Notes: generated by a model not told the origin, from the letters alone. Positions 1 to 5,895 are shown, numbered from the stretch's first letter. The stretch is 6,055 nucleotides of DNA from Bacillota bacterium (GCA_023410885.1 JAEYPI010000218.1:1-6055); one strand, 5' to 3'. Made by a program: numbers and translations.

Positions 1-2441
1 CCCCTGAACCAATGACCTTTTGTAAACCCTCGGTCTTTTAGGTCCTGAATAATCTTTCGACTTTGCTCATCCCATTCATTCCGCCCTTTGAGCTGTGCGG
101 CATAGTGGCGAATCACCGCCTCCAAGGTCTCCTGATCCTCTCCGGTAAAGGTAAGCCGCAGCAGGCTCAGGGGTGTTTCTTTAAGGGCTGCCCCATCATC
201 CATAAAAAGAGGAAAAGCATTAAATACCTGGGTCCTCTTGAGAACCGGGTCCCTCATAAAGGGAAAAACCTCTCCCTTCCGATCCTTTAAAAAGCCGCGC
301 TTTCCAGCACATTTTTCACAGAGGCCGGAGCATCCCGTTTCTGCCGATGAAGGACAATGCTCCATCGTCATCATGGGAATTCTTCCATAGACCATGGCCT
401 CCAGAGTTAATGAGGTGCGCTCAGGGGGTGATAACCCCTGCACTTCGCTTAAGCGAAGCTCAGGTGAGAGAACCCCTGTTTGAGCACCGAGGCTTTTTTG
501 CAGAGCTAAAGCCTCATCATTAAAAAGATTCATGGAATATTCAGCGCAAAGAGCCTTCTGGGGAAAGGCTTGTTTAAAGGCTTTAAGGGCTCCATAGCTG
601 CCATAGGTAACACCATCCCAAAAATCTGAAACATCAGCAAGCTGCTTCAGTACTTTTGTCAGTTCCCCATTCTGGAGAACGGAAGGTGTCCATAGATAAA
701 GCTCACCCTCAAATTCTTCTCTTAGGGCCTTTAAAATTTCTACGGGAATAACAGGAACGTAAACCCGTGAAACCAATCCGGTGAAGCCTTTCAACGAAGC
801 CGGAGTATCATAGAAATAAGCCGAAAGAGAAAGCGAATGCCCCGGGAAATCATGGGATTGCCCTTTAGTGAAGGCTTGGACCGGTTTTGCTTTCTTAAAT
901 CGTCCAACCCTCTTGTTTTTTATTTCTTCCAGCCCTTGACGCCTTAAGGCATTGAGGGCTGATATAGGAAGGGTACTGACACCGTCCGTATCAACCTTAA
1001 GCTGTCGCAGCCAATAGGGCGTGTCCCCTGTTTTCTCTAGCTGTTCCTGTATGCGCTCTGTTGAAAGAGGCTTATTCAAAGCTTTTTCAGCAATGATGTC
1101 TGTTGTGACGGTTACTGAGTTTCCATCCTCATCAACAATCTCAAGCTGCACCGGTTCTCCTGTTTTTAATGTGACCTGCATGCCCAGCGGTACAAGGGCC
1201 TTCTCCCGGTGCTCATAGGTCCGGGAAGCCTCTTCAAAGAGGGGCTTTGATAAGGTTTTATAGACTTGACTGCCCTTTTTAATGGTGGTTTTAACATCAC
1301 CGACCCAGGCCGTTGAGCCCCCTTGGGCTGCTTTAATATGCTCACCATTTTGCATGATGGCAGTCACGATGATACTCTGGGGGCCTTTTTCTTCATCCAT
1401 GATTTCAATGCCGTCACCCCGATGAAGGGGCCGTTCCAAATCCATTTTGATATAAAGAGGCTTAACATCCGTCACTGTTCCAAGAAAAACGCCCTGATTT
1501 TTAGGGTGCCTCGTATAGACTAGCTTTCTATAATCCCGATCCCCTTTTAAATAGCTTTGGGTAAAGCCCCCGCGGTTAAAGGCCTGCAAGAGCCGCTCCC
1601 TATCTTCCTCTTCCACCTTATAGGCCTGCGCCCCTGATGATTCCAGGAGATTGAGATATTTTCTATAGGTTGAGGTGACAATGGCCACATACTCCGGTGA
1701 TTTCATGCGCCCTTCCAGCTTAAGAGACGCTATTCCTGCATCCTTGAGCTGAGGAAGAAGATCAATGGCCATAAGATCCCGGGGACTCAAAAGATAAGCA
1801 TCCTTACCAAAGTGGGTGCCCTCTCGGGAAAGGGACCAGGGCAGCCTGCAAGGTTGGGCACATACTCCCCGATTACCGCTTCTTCCCCCGATGAAGCTTG
1901 ACATCAGGCATTGGCCTGAATAACACACACACAGCGCACCATGGACAAAGACCTCTAAGTCCGCCTCACTTTGGGACGAAATGAACTTGATCTGGTCAAG
2001 GGATAATTCCCGAGAAAGGACAACCCGCTTAACACCCAGCTGTTCCAGAGCTTGAACGGAAGCGCTGTTTGTTGCTGTCATCTGTGTACTGGCATGGATT
2101 TCGAAGTCCGGAAGTATCCTTCTGAGAAGGCTCAGCAATCCCGGGTCCTGAACAATAACAGCATCTGCACCTTGTTGGTATGCAAATGCTGCAAATTGGA
2201 GGGCTTCGTCAAGCTCCTCATTTTTAAGTAATGTATTAAGGGTCACATACACCCTTACCCCGCGCTCATGGGCATAATCCAACGCTGAGGAAAGCTCTTC
2301 TTCGGTAAAGTTTCCCGCATTCACCCGGGCATTGAATTTCCCGCCACCCAGGTAAACCGCGTCAGCGCCATTTAACACTGCGGACTTTAGCGCTTCAAAG
2401 CTGCCTGCAGGCGCAAGCAGCTCCAGTTTTTGATCCTTCAT
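1..2441 (-). CDS. U32 family peptidase-like protein with DUF3656-type extension (RlhA/YdcP-like), partial at 3' end
   Basis: The frame is open without a stop from an ATG at 2441 to the left edge, at least 813 codons, so the C-terminus lies outside the window. The N-terminus begins MKDQKLELLAPAGSFEALKSA, the typical U32 opening. The U32 signature is at residues 164-181 (EVFVHGALCVCYSGQC), with cysteines 171, 173, 178, 194 and 198, followed by the family motif KLEGRMKSPEY. A second cysteine cluster lies at 696, 704, 708 and 711. The length and this extra C-terminal part fit the DUF3656-containing branch. Members called peptidases are now known in E. coli as RNA hydroxylation factors (RlhA for 23S rRNA C2501, TrhP for tRNA), linked to iron-sulfur supply; an rRNA or tRNA role here is inferred from family. 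It is 23 bases downstream of the DUF948-like gene, with a modest AGG site 8 bases before ATG. Whether it hydroxylates RNA or has a peptidase role cannot be decided from sequence. Confidence 0.93.
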   Translation of the reverse strand, partial: MKDQKLELLAPAGSFEALKSAVLNGADAVYLGGGKFNARVNAGNFTEEELSSALDYAHERGVRVYVTLNTLLKNEELDEALQFAAFAYQQGADAVIVQDPGLLSLLRRILPDFEIHASTQMTATNSASVQALEQLGVKRVVLSRELSLDQIKFISSQSEADLEVFVHGALCVCYSGQCLMSSFIGGRSGNRGVCAQPCRLPWSLSREGTHFGKDAYLLSPRDLMAIDLLPQLKDAGIASLKLEGRMKSPEYVAIVTSTYRKYLNLLESSGAQAYKVEEEDRERLLQAFNRGGFTQSYLKGDRDYRKLVYTRHPKNQGVFLGTVTDVKPLYIKMDLERPLHRGDGIEIMDEEKGPQSIIVTAIMQNGEHIKAAQGGSTAWVGDVKTTIKKGSQVYKTLSKPLFEEASRTYEHREKALVPLGMQVTLKTGEPVQLEIVDEDGNSVTVTTDIIAEKALNKPLSTERIQEQLEKTGDTPYWLRQLKVDTDGVSTLPISALNALRRQGLEEIKNKRVGRFKKAKPVQAFTKGQSHDFPGHSLSLSAYFYDTPASLKGFTGLVSRVYVPVIPVEILKALREEFEGELYLWTPSVLQNGELTKVLKQLADVSDFWDGVTYGSYGALKAFKQAFPQKALCAEYSMNLFNDEALALQKSLGAQTGVLSPELRLSEVQGLSPPERTSLTLEAMVYGRIPMMTMEHCPSSAETGCSGLCEKCAGKRGFLKDRKGEVFPFMRDPVLKRTQVFNAFPLFMDDGAALKETPLSLLRLTFTGEDQETLEAVIRHYAAQLKGRNEWDEQSRKIIQDLKDRGFTKGHWFR

Positions 2442-2464
2442 AATAAAACCTGCTTATTTTTCAG

Positions 2465-3031
2465 TTACTCTGTTGTCCCGTAGTCGACCAAATCATCTAC
2501 CGCCCCTTCACCGGGCTCGACTTTCACATAATCCTGATAGGGTAAATCTTCTTTTTCAGTAGATACCACCACGACATCCTCAGGCTTGTCCTGACCCGGC
2601 TTATAGGTATACTTATAAACTGTGCCCTTTTTCTTTTTACTCTTTTCTTTTCTCTTCTCAAAAAGGCGTTTAATGGCATCTGCTATTTCCAGGAGCGACT
2701 TAGCCTTCAAGATTATATCCTTTTGTATGGTCTCAACACCTTGCTTAACCGTTTCGGAAATCTTTCCCACATCCTCTACCACATTTCCAATGGTTTCAAG
2801 GTTATCCTTCACCATACCCGTTATCTTGGCAGCGTTATCCGATATTTCCGGTAGCTTCCCAATGGTTTTTTCTATATCGTCTTTATTCTTCTCAATAAGC
2901 TGATTGACATTCTTAAAAATCTTTAACAGGTTTGAGACAGCTAAGATGAGATAGAAAAGGAGTGCTGAACCAAGAACAAAAACAATCAGGGTTATGAGCT
3001 CTCCCCAAGAGATCATCTCGTCAAACAACAT
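2465..3031 (-). CDS. Membrane-anchored coiled-coil protein, DUF948-like
   Basis: This 188-residue protein has no recognised catalytic motif. Residues about 10-33 form one hydrophobic membrane segment (LITLIVFVLGSALLFYLILAV) with a short, acidic N-terminus. Residues about 37-122 are a long amphipathic helix with heptad-like spacing (repeated LPEISDNAAKITGMV, LETIGNVVEDVGKIS units), as in DUF948 and in chemoreceptor-like coiled coils. A basic stretch (KRKEKSKKKK) follows at about 127-139, then a mainly acidic, probably disordered tail. It is likely held in the cytoplasmic membrane with the helix in the cytoplasm. GGAGG at 3039-3043 lies 7 bases before ATG and just beyond the zapA stop, so translation may be coupled to zapA. 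Co-occurrence with zapA suggests an envelope or division-associated role, but this is inference; the function is unknown. Confidence 0.82.
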   Translation of the reverse strand: MLFDEMISWGELITLIVFVLGSALLFYLILAVSNLLKIFKNVNQLIEKNKDDIEKTIGKLPEISDNAAKITGMVKDNLETIGNVVEDVGKISETVKQGVETIQKDIILKAKSLLEIADAIKRLFEKRKEKSKKKKGTVYKYTYKPGQDKPEDVVVVSTEKEDLPYQDYVKVEPGEGAVDDLVDYGTTE

Positions 3032-3045
3032 AATTCATCCTCCGT

Positions 3046-3465
3046 TTATTCCTCTATTTTCTTCGCATTTGAAAGCGTATTAATCGTATTTCTTGCTTCC
3101 TTAACCTCTGTTTCACTTCTGGTCAGTTCGATGTGAAGCTGGGCTTCTCTTTCCTTGAGCTTCGCATAATCACTCTTTAATCGTTCATTTTCTTCCTTTA
3201 GGACTTCATACTTTTTCTGAAGCCCAGAAAGCTCAAACTCCGTTTTATTCAGTGTCTCATTTAGACGGAACATTTCATCAGTCAAATTTACAGCCGTTAA
3301 AACCGAGGCCATGGACGTGCTTAATAAATGATTCTTTCTTGTGATCTCTTGAAGCCTCTTATCGACAAACAGAGCGATTTTCTGTATGTATTCCGGAGAC
3401 GCTGCACCGCTTATGACATACTCGTTCCCTGCAATTCGAACTGTTACCTTATTCTTCTCAGACAA
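3046..3465 (-). CDS. zapA: Cell division protein ZapA
   Basis: ZapA is a small cytoplasmic protein that binds FtsZ and stabilises and bundles filaments in the Z-ring. The N-terminal domain (about residues 1-65) has the typical SEKNKVTVRIAGNEYVISG opening and the conserved pattern PEYIQKIALFVDKRLQEI. A long charged coiled coil follows (about 70-130), as used for dimerisation and tetramerisation. The frame extends to a TTG at 3483 (145 residues), but the TTG at 3465 is preferred. It has GGAG (3474-3477) with an 8-base spacer, and it gives a 139-residue protein starting MSEKNKVTVRI, as in other clostridial ZapA proteins. The upstream TTG has only an AGAAAG site. It is the first gene of an apparent operon with the DUF948-like gene (14 bases away) and the U32 gene. 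Confidence 0.92.
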   Translation of the reverse strand: MSEKNKVTVRIAGNEYVISGAASPEYIQKIALFVDKRLQEITRKNHLLSTSMASVLTAVNLTDEMFRLNETLNKTEFELSGLQKKYEVLKEENERLKSDYAKLKEREAQLHIELTRSETEVKEARNTINTLSNAKKIEE

Positions 3466-3473
3466 ACTATCAG

Positions 3474-3477
3474 CTCC
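3474..3477 (-). promoter_or_regulatory. Ribosome binding site deciding the zapA start
   Basis: On the minus strand GGAG is followed by 8 bases (CTGATAGT) and then TTG at 3465. The site lies inside the longer frame starting at 3483, so it argues for the shorter protein. Confidence 0.65.
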
Positions 3478-3540
3478 AGTCAATACTTCTTTCTCTTATG
3501 TAGAATAACGATAGGTTGCAATTGCCTAATATTACTTATT

Positions 3541-3560
3541 ATTATACAATATTTTGTCAA
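3541..3560 (-). promoter_or_regulatory. Promoter-like sequence upstream of zapA
   Basis: On the minus strand a perfect TTGACA (3555-3560) and a perfect TATAAT (3541-3546) stand only 8 bases apart, too close to act together as one normal sigma-A promoter. TATAAT is about 75 bases before the zapA start and is probably the -10 element with a poor -35 further upstream, or TTGACA works with a weaker -10 downstream. The AT-rich context and the position ahead of the operon support a promoter here, but the exact start is unclear. Confidence 0.4.
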
Positions 3561-3660
3561 GTAAAACAGTGGGCTATAAATTATTTCATTCCATTCATGA
3601 TTTAATACCTGATATCACAAGATTCTCTTCCCTTTGGTACGAAAACATTGCCTCATAAAG

Positions 3661-3690
3661 AAAATAGCGATGGCTGAAACCACCGCTATT
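3661..3690 (-). terminator. Intrinsic terminator of the hemerythrin gene
   Basis: Read on the minus strand, AATAGCGGTGG (3680-3690) pairs with CCATCGCTATT (3663-3673) over 11 positions with one G-U wobble, around a 6-base loop. TTTTCTTT follows. The hairpin begins 9 bases after the hemerythrin stop, so it closes that unit and separates it from zapA. Confidence 0.85.
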
Positions 3691-3699
3691 GGATACATT

Positions 3700-4125
3700 C
3701 TACGCTTTCGCTTTTTCCTCCAAAAAGTTTCCAAACTTTTTATCGGTATCTAAAATATGATGGTCAAGCCATTTACTAAGAAAATCCAAAACCGACCTGA
3801 CTGTTTCAGATTGGTTTTCGTCCAACTGGTATAAATTAATAGCCGCCACTTTATTAATAAAGCTCTTATGCTCAAGCTTTTGAATTTTAGTATTGAAGGA
3901 ATCATATCCATGGCGAGCAAACATTTCCTCTTCATGGTTGAAATGATTAACCGCATAATCCTTAAGGCCATTGAAAATTTCCACGATTTCGTCATAGCGG
4001 TCATGACCGTCATCCAGAGCCGCAATTTCACTCATTTGATTAAGCATTTCTATCATTTTCATATGCTGAGCGTCAATTGTAGGATCATAGCAGCTATACT
4101 CTTTTTTCCACTTAATTGTCATCAT
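3700..4125 (-). CDS. Bacteriohemerythrin (hemerythrin-like metal-binding protein)
   Basis: A single-domain, 141-residue cytoplasmic protein of the usual hemerythrin length. Such proteins bind O2 at a di-iron centre in a four-helix bundle and in anaerobes are thought to buffer or sense oxygen, or to handle iron or NO. Family motifs are IDAQH (H21), HFNHEEE (H61, E65), EHKSF (H86) and WLDHHILDTDKKF (H123, D128). The histidine normally four residues before H86 is Q82 (codon CAA at 3880-3882), so the ligand set looks incomplete; about two extra residues also lie in this stretch compared with typical members. The start is ATGATG: a run of six G (4131-4136) stands 5 bases before the first ATG and 8 before the second, so MTIKWKKEYS from 4122 is equally possible. 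The gene stands alone between its own terminator and a regulatory intergenic region. Confidence 0.92.
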   Translation of the reverse strand: MMTIKWKKEYSCYDPTIDAQHMKMIEMLNQMSEIAALDDGHDRYDEIVEIFNGLKDYAVNHFNHEEEMFARHGYDSFNTKIQKLEHKSFINKVAAINLYQLDENQSETVRSVLDFLSKWLDHHILDTDKKFGNFLEEKAKA

Positions 4126-4154
4126 TTTTTCCCCCCGTAATAAATAAAATTAGT

Positions 4155-4183
4155 AGTGTATTGCCTACCAATGTGTATTGCAA
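4155..4183 (-). promoter_or_regulatory. Possible hemerythrin promoter
   Basis: On the minus strand TTGCAA (4178-4183) is followed by 17 bases and TACACT (4155-4160). Each hexamer matches four of six consensus positions. The resulting leader would be about 20-25 bases, just long enough for the G-run ribosome binding site. It overlaps the GTATTGCAATAC palindrome, which fits a repressed or regulated promoter. Confidence 0.35.
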
Positions 4184-4186
4184 TAC
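4156..4186. promoter_or_regulatory. Candidate operator: 12-bp palindrome with a direct half-repeat
   Basis: GTATTGCAATAC (4175-4186) is a perfect 12-bp palindrome. GTGTATTGC occurs at 4156-4164 and again at 4173-4181, a start-to-start distance of 17 bases. Both copies lie in the likely hemerythrin promoter, covering the -35 and touching the -10. A dimeric transcription factor binding here is a reasonable inference; which one is not known. Confidence 0.4.
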
Positions 4187-4241
4187 TTTCAATTCATTAA
4201 AGAAATTGTAAATAAAACTACGAAACTTCGCAATCATTTTC

Positions 4242-4270
4242 TTGCTATTTCGACAAATTTCTTATATAAT
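4242..4270 (+). promoter_or_regulatory. Plus-strand sigma-A-type promoter of a putative small RNA
   Basis: TTGCTA (4242-4247), a 17-base spacer, and a perfect TATAAT (4265-4270). The -35 matches four of six positions. Transcription would begin near 4277-4279 and run toward the hairpin at 4334. No protein gene on the plus strand lies downstream. Confidence 0.45.
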
Positions 4271-4277
4271 TAAATTC

Positions 4278-4360
4278 GACACTGATACCTTAACATACTT
4301 TTACCTCCTTTTTAGCACATTTTTTAAGTTTCGCCTGTTGTTATCAACAGGTTTTCTTTT
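4278..4360 (+). ncRNA. Putative small RNA with anti-Shine-Dalgarno motif
   Basis: This roughly 80-nt segment is inferred from three consistent plus-strand signals: the promoter at 4242-4270, a C/T-rich stretch containing ACCTCCTTTTT at 4303-4313, and a hairpin with a T-run at 4334-4360. The CCTCCT is the exact complement of a strong ribosome binding site and lies in a part with no obvious internal pairing, as in Gram-positive regulatory RNAs that bind ribosome binding sites through exposed C-rich loops. No family is recognised. It would be divergent from the hemerythrin gene and convergent with sigH. A competing reading is that AGGAGG on the minus strand is a real ribosome binding site for an 8-codon frame. 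Confidence 0.35.
4334..4360 (+). terminator. Intrinsic terminator facing the 3' end of sigH
   Basis: CCTGTTG (4334-4340), loop TTAT, CAACAGG (4345-4351), then TTTTCTTTT. The stem is 7 perfect base pairs. The T-run is on the plus strand only. On the minus strand the hairpin is followed by CGAAACTTAAAA, so it is not a normal terminator for sigH although it lies 11 bases after that gene's stop. Confidence 0.6.
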
Positions 4361-4362
4361 AT

Positions 4363-5013
4363 TTAAAGGAGATCTTCTGCTTTCACCGACTGAATGCTCT
4401 TCTCGATTTTCTTTTTAAGCCGTTGTAGGGCGTTATCCACAGATTTAACAGGCTTGTTAAGCTGCTTGGCAATGTCCTGATAGGCAATTCCCCCCAGATA
4501 TTTTGACAGTACTTCTTTTTCAAAGGGACTTAAGAGCTCCATCATTCTGCTTTCAATAACCGCGTACTCCTCTTTGCTGATGAAGAGCTCCTCAGGATTT
4601 GCCACCGATATTTCCTGAATGACCTCTATAAGAAACTTGTCCGAGTCCTCATCAAAAATTTTTTTATTAAACGAGACATATGAATTAAGAGGAATATGCT
4701 TTTGCCGTGTCGCCGTTTTAACAGCTGTTATAATCTGGCGCGTAATGCACATGTCTGCGAAGATTCGAAAAGGAATGCTCTTGTCATTTTTATAGTCACG
4801 GACTGCCTTAAACAATCCAATCATGCCCTCCTGAACAATATCCTCACGATCCGCTCCAACTAAAAAATAACTTCTAGCCTTTGCCCGTACGAGGGGTTTG
4901 TACTTTTCAATCAAGTGCTCCACACCGCGCTTACAGCCCGAGCGAACATGCACCAGTACTTCTTCATCATCCATTCCACTATAATTGGTTATAGATCCTT
5001 CGACATAAGACAC
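4363..5013 (-). CDS. sigH: RNA polymerase sporulation sigma factor SigH (Spo0H)
   Basis: SigH directs transcription of early sporulation and transition-state genes. Near-diagnostic strings are present: VRAKARSYFLVGADREDIVQ, EGMIGLFKAVRDY (core-binding and -10 region 2, about residues 42-73), RQIITAVKTATRQKHIPLNS (about 92-111), and a C-terminal region 4 with helix-turn-helix (about 177-200, YQDIAKQLNKPVKSVDNALQRLK). The frame extends to an ATG at 5085 (240 residues), but that ATG has no ribosome binding site and overlaps the upstream gene. GGAGGG (5023-5028) stands 9 bases before a GTG at 5013, giving 216 residues, close to the 218 of B. subtilis SigH, so GTG is chosen. The upstream P-loop gene ends 37 bases before it, suggesting co-transcription. 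Confidence 0.95.
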   Translation of the reverse strand: MSYVEGSITNYSGMDDEEVLVHVRSGCKRGVEHLIEKYKPLVRAKARSYFLVGADREDIVQEGMIGLFKAVRDYKNDKSIPFRIFADMCITRQIITAVKTATRQKHIPLNSYVSFNKKIFDEDSDKFLIEVIQEISVANPEELFISKEEYAVIESRMMELLSPFEKEVLSKYLGGIAYQDIAKQLNKPVKSVDNALQRLKKKIEKSIQSVKAEDLL

Positions 5014-5022
5014 TTTAAATTT

Positions 5023-5028
5023 CCCTCC
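5023..5028 (-). promoter_or_regulatory. Ribosome binding site deciding the sigH start
   Basis: Minus-strand GGAGGG followed by a 9-base A/T spacer and GTG at 5013. It lies between the stop of the upstream gene (5051) and the chosen start, where an operon ribosome binding site is expected. Confidence 0.75.
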
Positions 5029-5050
5029 AGAACTCCTTATTTTGTAAGGC

Positions 5051-5875
5051 TTACGAGGTCTTTTTAAGAACCAGCGTCTTGACATTGATAGTCAGCTGAT
5101 TTACATTAAACCCTGCAAATCTGTCCAACTCCGATAGAATAGTGGCCTCAGCCGCAGCAATTGCTTCCAATATATTGTAACCGAATACCATTATAACATC
5201 CATATCGATATAAAGTCCATCAGGTCCGTTATTAGTTCTAAAGCGCGTTACTTTCTCCATCTGAGGCATGCTAATAAGAATATGGTTAACCACTTGATAG
5301 ATGGCATAATCGGATATGGTATAGTTGCCATAATAGCTAAACGTAGGCCGTACGACTGATTTTTCCCCTATGTTTTGAAATTCTCCCTTCCCCTTACGGC
5401 GAAAAAGCTGTAGAGGGTCCAAAAAATAACCGGAAAATTGCTTTTTCAGTTGCATGGCTGGAACAGGGATAACATGCTTCCCTTGTTTGGTCCGTGTGTT
5501 TCGAGCCTGCTCAATTTCGTAAGCACTCGCAACATCTTCAATGCGGATATACTGATCAAATTCACCCAATTCTAGGACTTCAGCGATTTTATTCACCATA
5601 CCCTCGGATGTTCCCAATATGAGAATGCCATTGGGTAAACGTTTTGTGATCGCTTCCTTGACCTCTTTCCGATGGTCATCCTCTAAAAACAGGGCTACCT
5701 TTACAGAGCTGATTTTGGAAGGTGCCTTTTTAGCCGATCGACCTGCTACGATGGTATTCTCATGGATAAGGAGCCCATCATCTATAATATAGTCCAAATC
5801 ATTTTCTCGAGCCACCCATAGCGCACGATGACTTTTCCCGGTCCCACTTGACCCCACAAAAGCTACAATTCGCAA
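5051..5875 (-). CDS. P-loop nucleotide-binding protein with C-terminal Asp23/Gls24-like domain
   Basis: A 274-residue protein of unknown function. The N-terminus MRIVAFVGSSGTGKSHRAL holds a full Walker A motif (GSSGTGKS, residues 8-15), so ATP or GTP binding is likely. Hydrophobic strands ending in acidic residues (KVALFLEDD, about 59-67) may supply a Walker B element, and NGILILGTSEG (about 82-92) looks like a further core strand. From about residue 174 the pattern (YGNYTISDYAIYQVV, DGLYIDMDVIMVFGYNILEAI, FNVNQLTINVKTLVL) resembles Asp23/Gls24 (DUF322) proteins, which in other Firmicutes are envelope-associated. No signal peptide or membrane segment is seen. The frame could begin at a GTG at 5890, but GGAGGT (5883-5888) stands 7 bases before the TTG at 5875, so TTG is chosen. 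Its position before sigH hints at a sporulation or stress link, which is inference. Confidence 0.82.
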   Translation of the reverse strand: MRIVAFVGSSGTGKSHRALWVARENDLDYIIDDGLLIHENTIVAGRSAKKAPSKISSVKVALFLEDDHRKEVKEAITKRLPNGILILGTSEGMVNKIAEVLELGEFDQYIRIEDVASAYEIEQARNTRTKQGKHVIPVPAMQLKKQFSGYFLDPLQLFRRKGKGEFQNIGEKSVVRPTFSYYGNYTISDYAIYQVVNHILISMPQMEKVTRFRTNNGPDGLYIDMDVIMVFGYNILEAIAAAEATILSELDRFAGFNVNQLTINVKTLVLKKTS

Positions 5876-5882
5876 AAAAAAT

Positions 5883-5888
5883 ACCTCC
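5883..5888 (-). promoter_or_regulatory. Ribosome binding site deciding the start of the P-loop gene
   Basis: Minus-strand GGAGGT, 7 bases (ATTTTTT), then TTG at 5875. The longer frame from GTG at 5890 would place this site inside the coding sequence and would lack a ribosome binding site of its own. Confidence 0.75.
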
Positions 5889-5895
5889 ACTTATT

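Noticed and set aside
63..290. Plus-strand open frame of 75 codons, and similar short frames at 1021-1218, 1166-1348 and 1323-1523
   Set aside because: All lie within the continuous U32 coding frame on the minus strand, have no ribosome binding sites of note, and translate to low-complexity, non-family sequence.
2622..2903. Plus-strand 93-codon frame opposite the DUF948-like gene
   Set aside because: Its S/F-rich product is the complement of a lysine- and glutamate-rich coiled coil, typical of an antisense shadow.
3750..4031. Minus-strand 93-codon frame overlapping the hemerythrin gene
   Set aside because: It is a shifted frame inside a gene whose motifs are clear in the other frame.
3868..4140. 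Plus-strand 90-codon frame opposite the hemerythrin gene
   Set aside because: It is antisense to a well-supported gene and has no family features.
4249..4280. Direct repeat TTCGAC at 4249-4254 and 4275-4280
   Set aside because: Only six bases, in an AT-rich region, with no other supporting signal.
4221..4333. Eight-base inverted repeat CGAAACTT (4221-4228 and 4326-4333) enclosing the minus-strand ribosome binding site
   Set aside because: An 8-bp match in a region of this size is expected by chance fairly often, and the arms do not extend.
5014..5085. N-terminal extension of SigH to the ATG at 5085
   Set aside because: No ribosome binding site for that ATG, it overlaps the preceding gene, and the extra 24 basic residues are absent from known SigH proteins; GTG at 5013 has GGAGGG.
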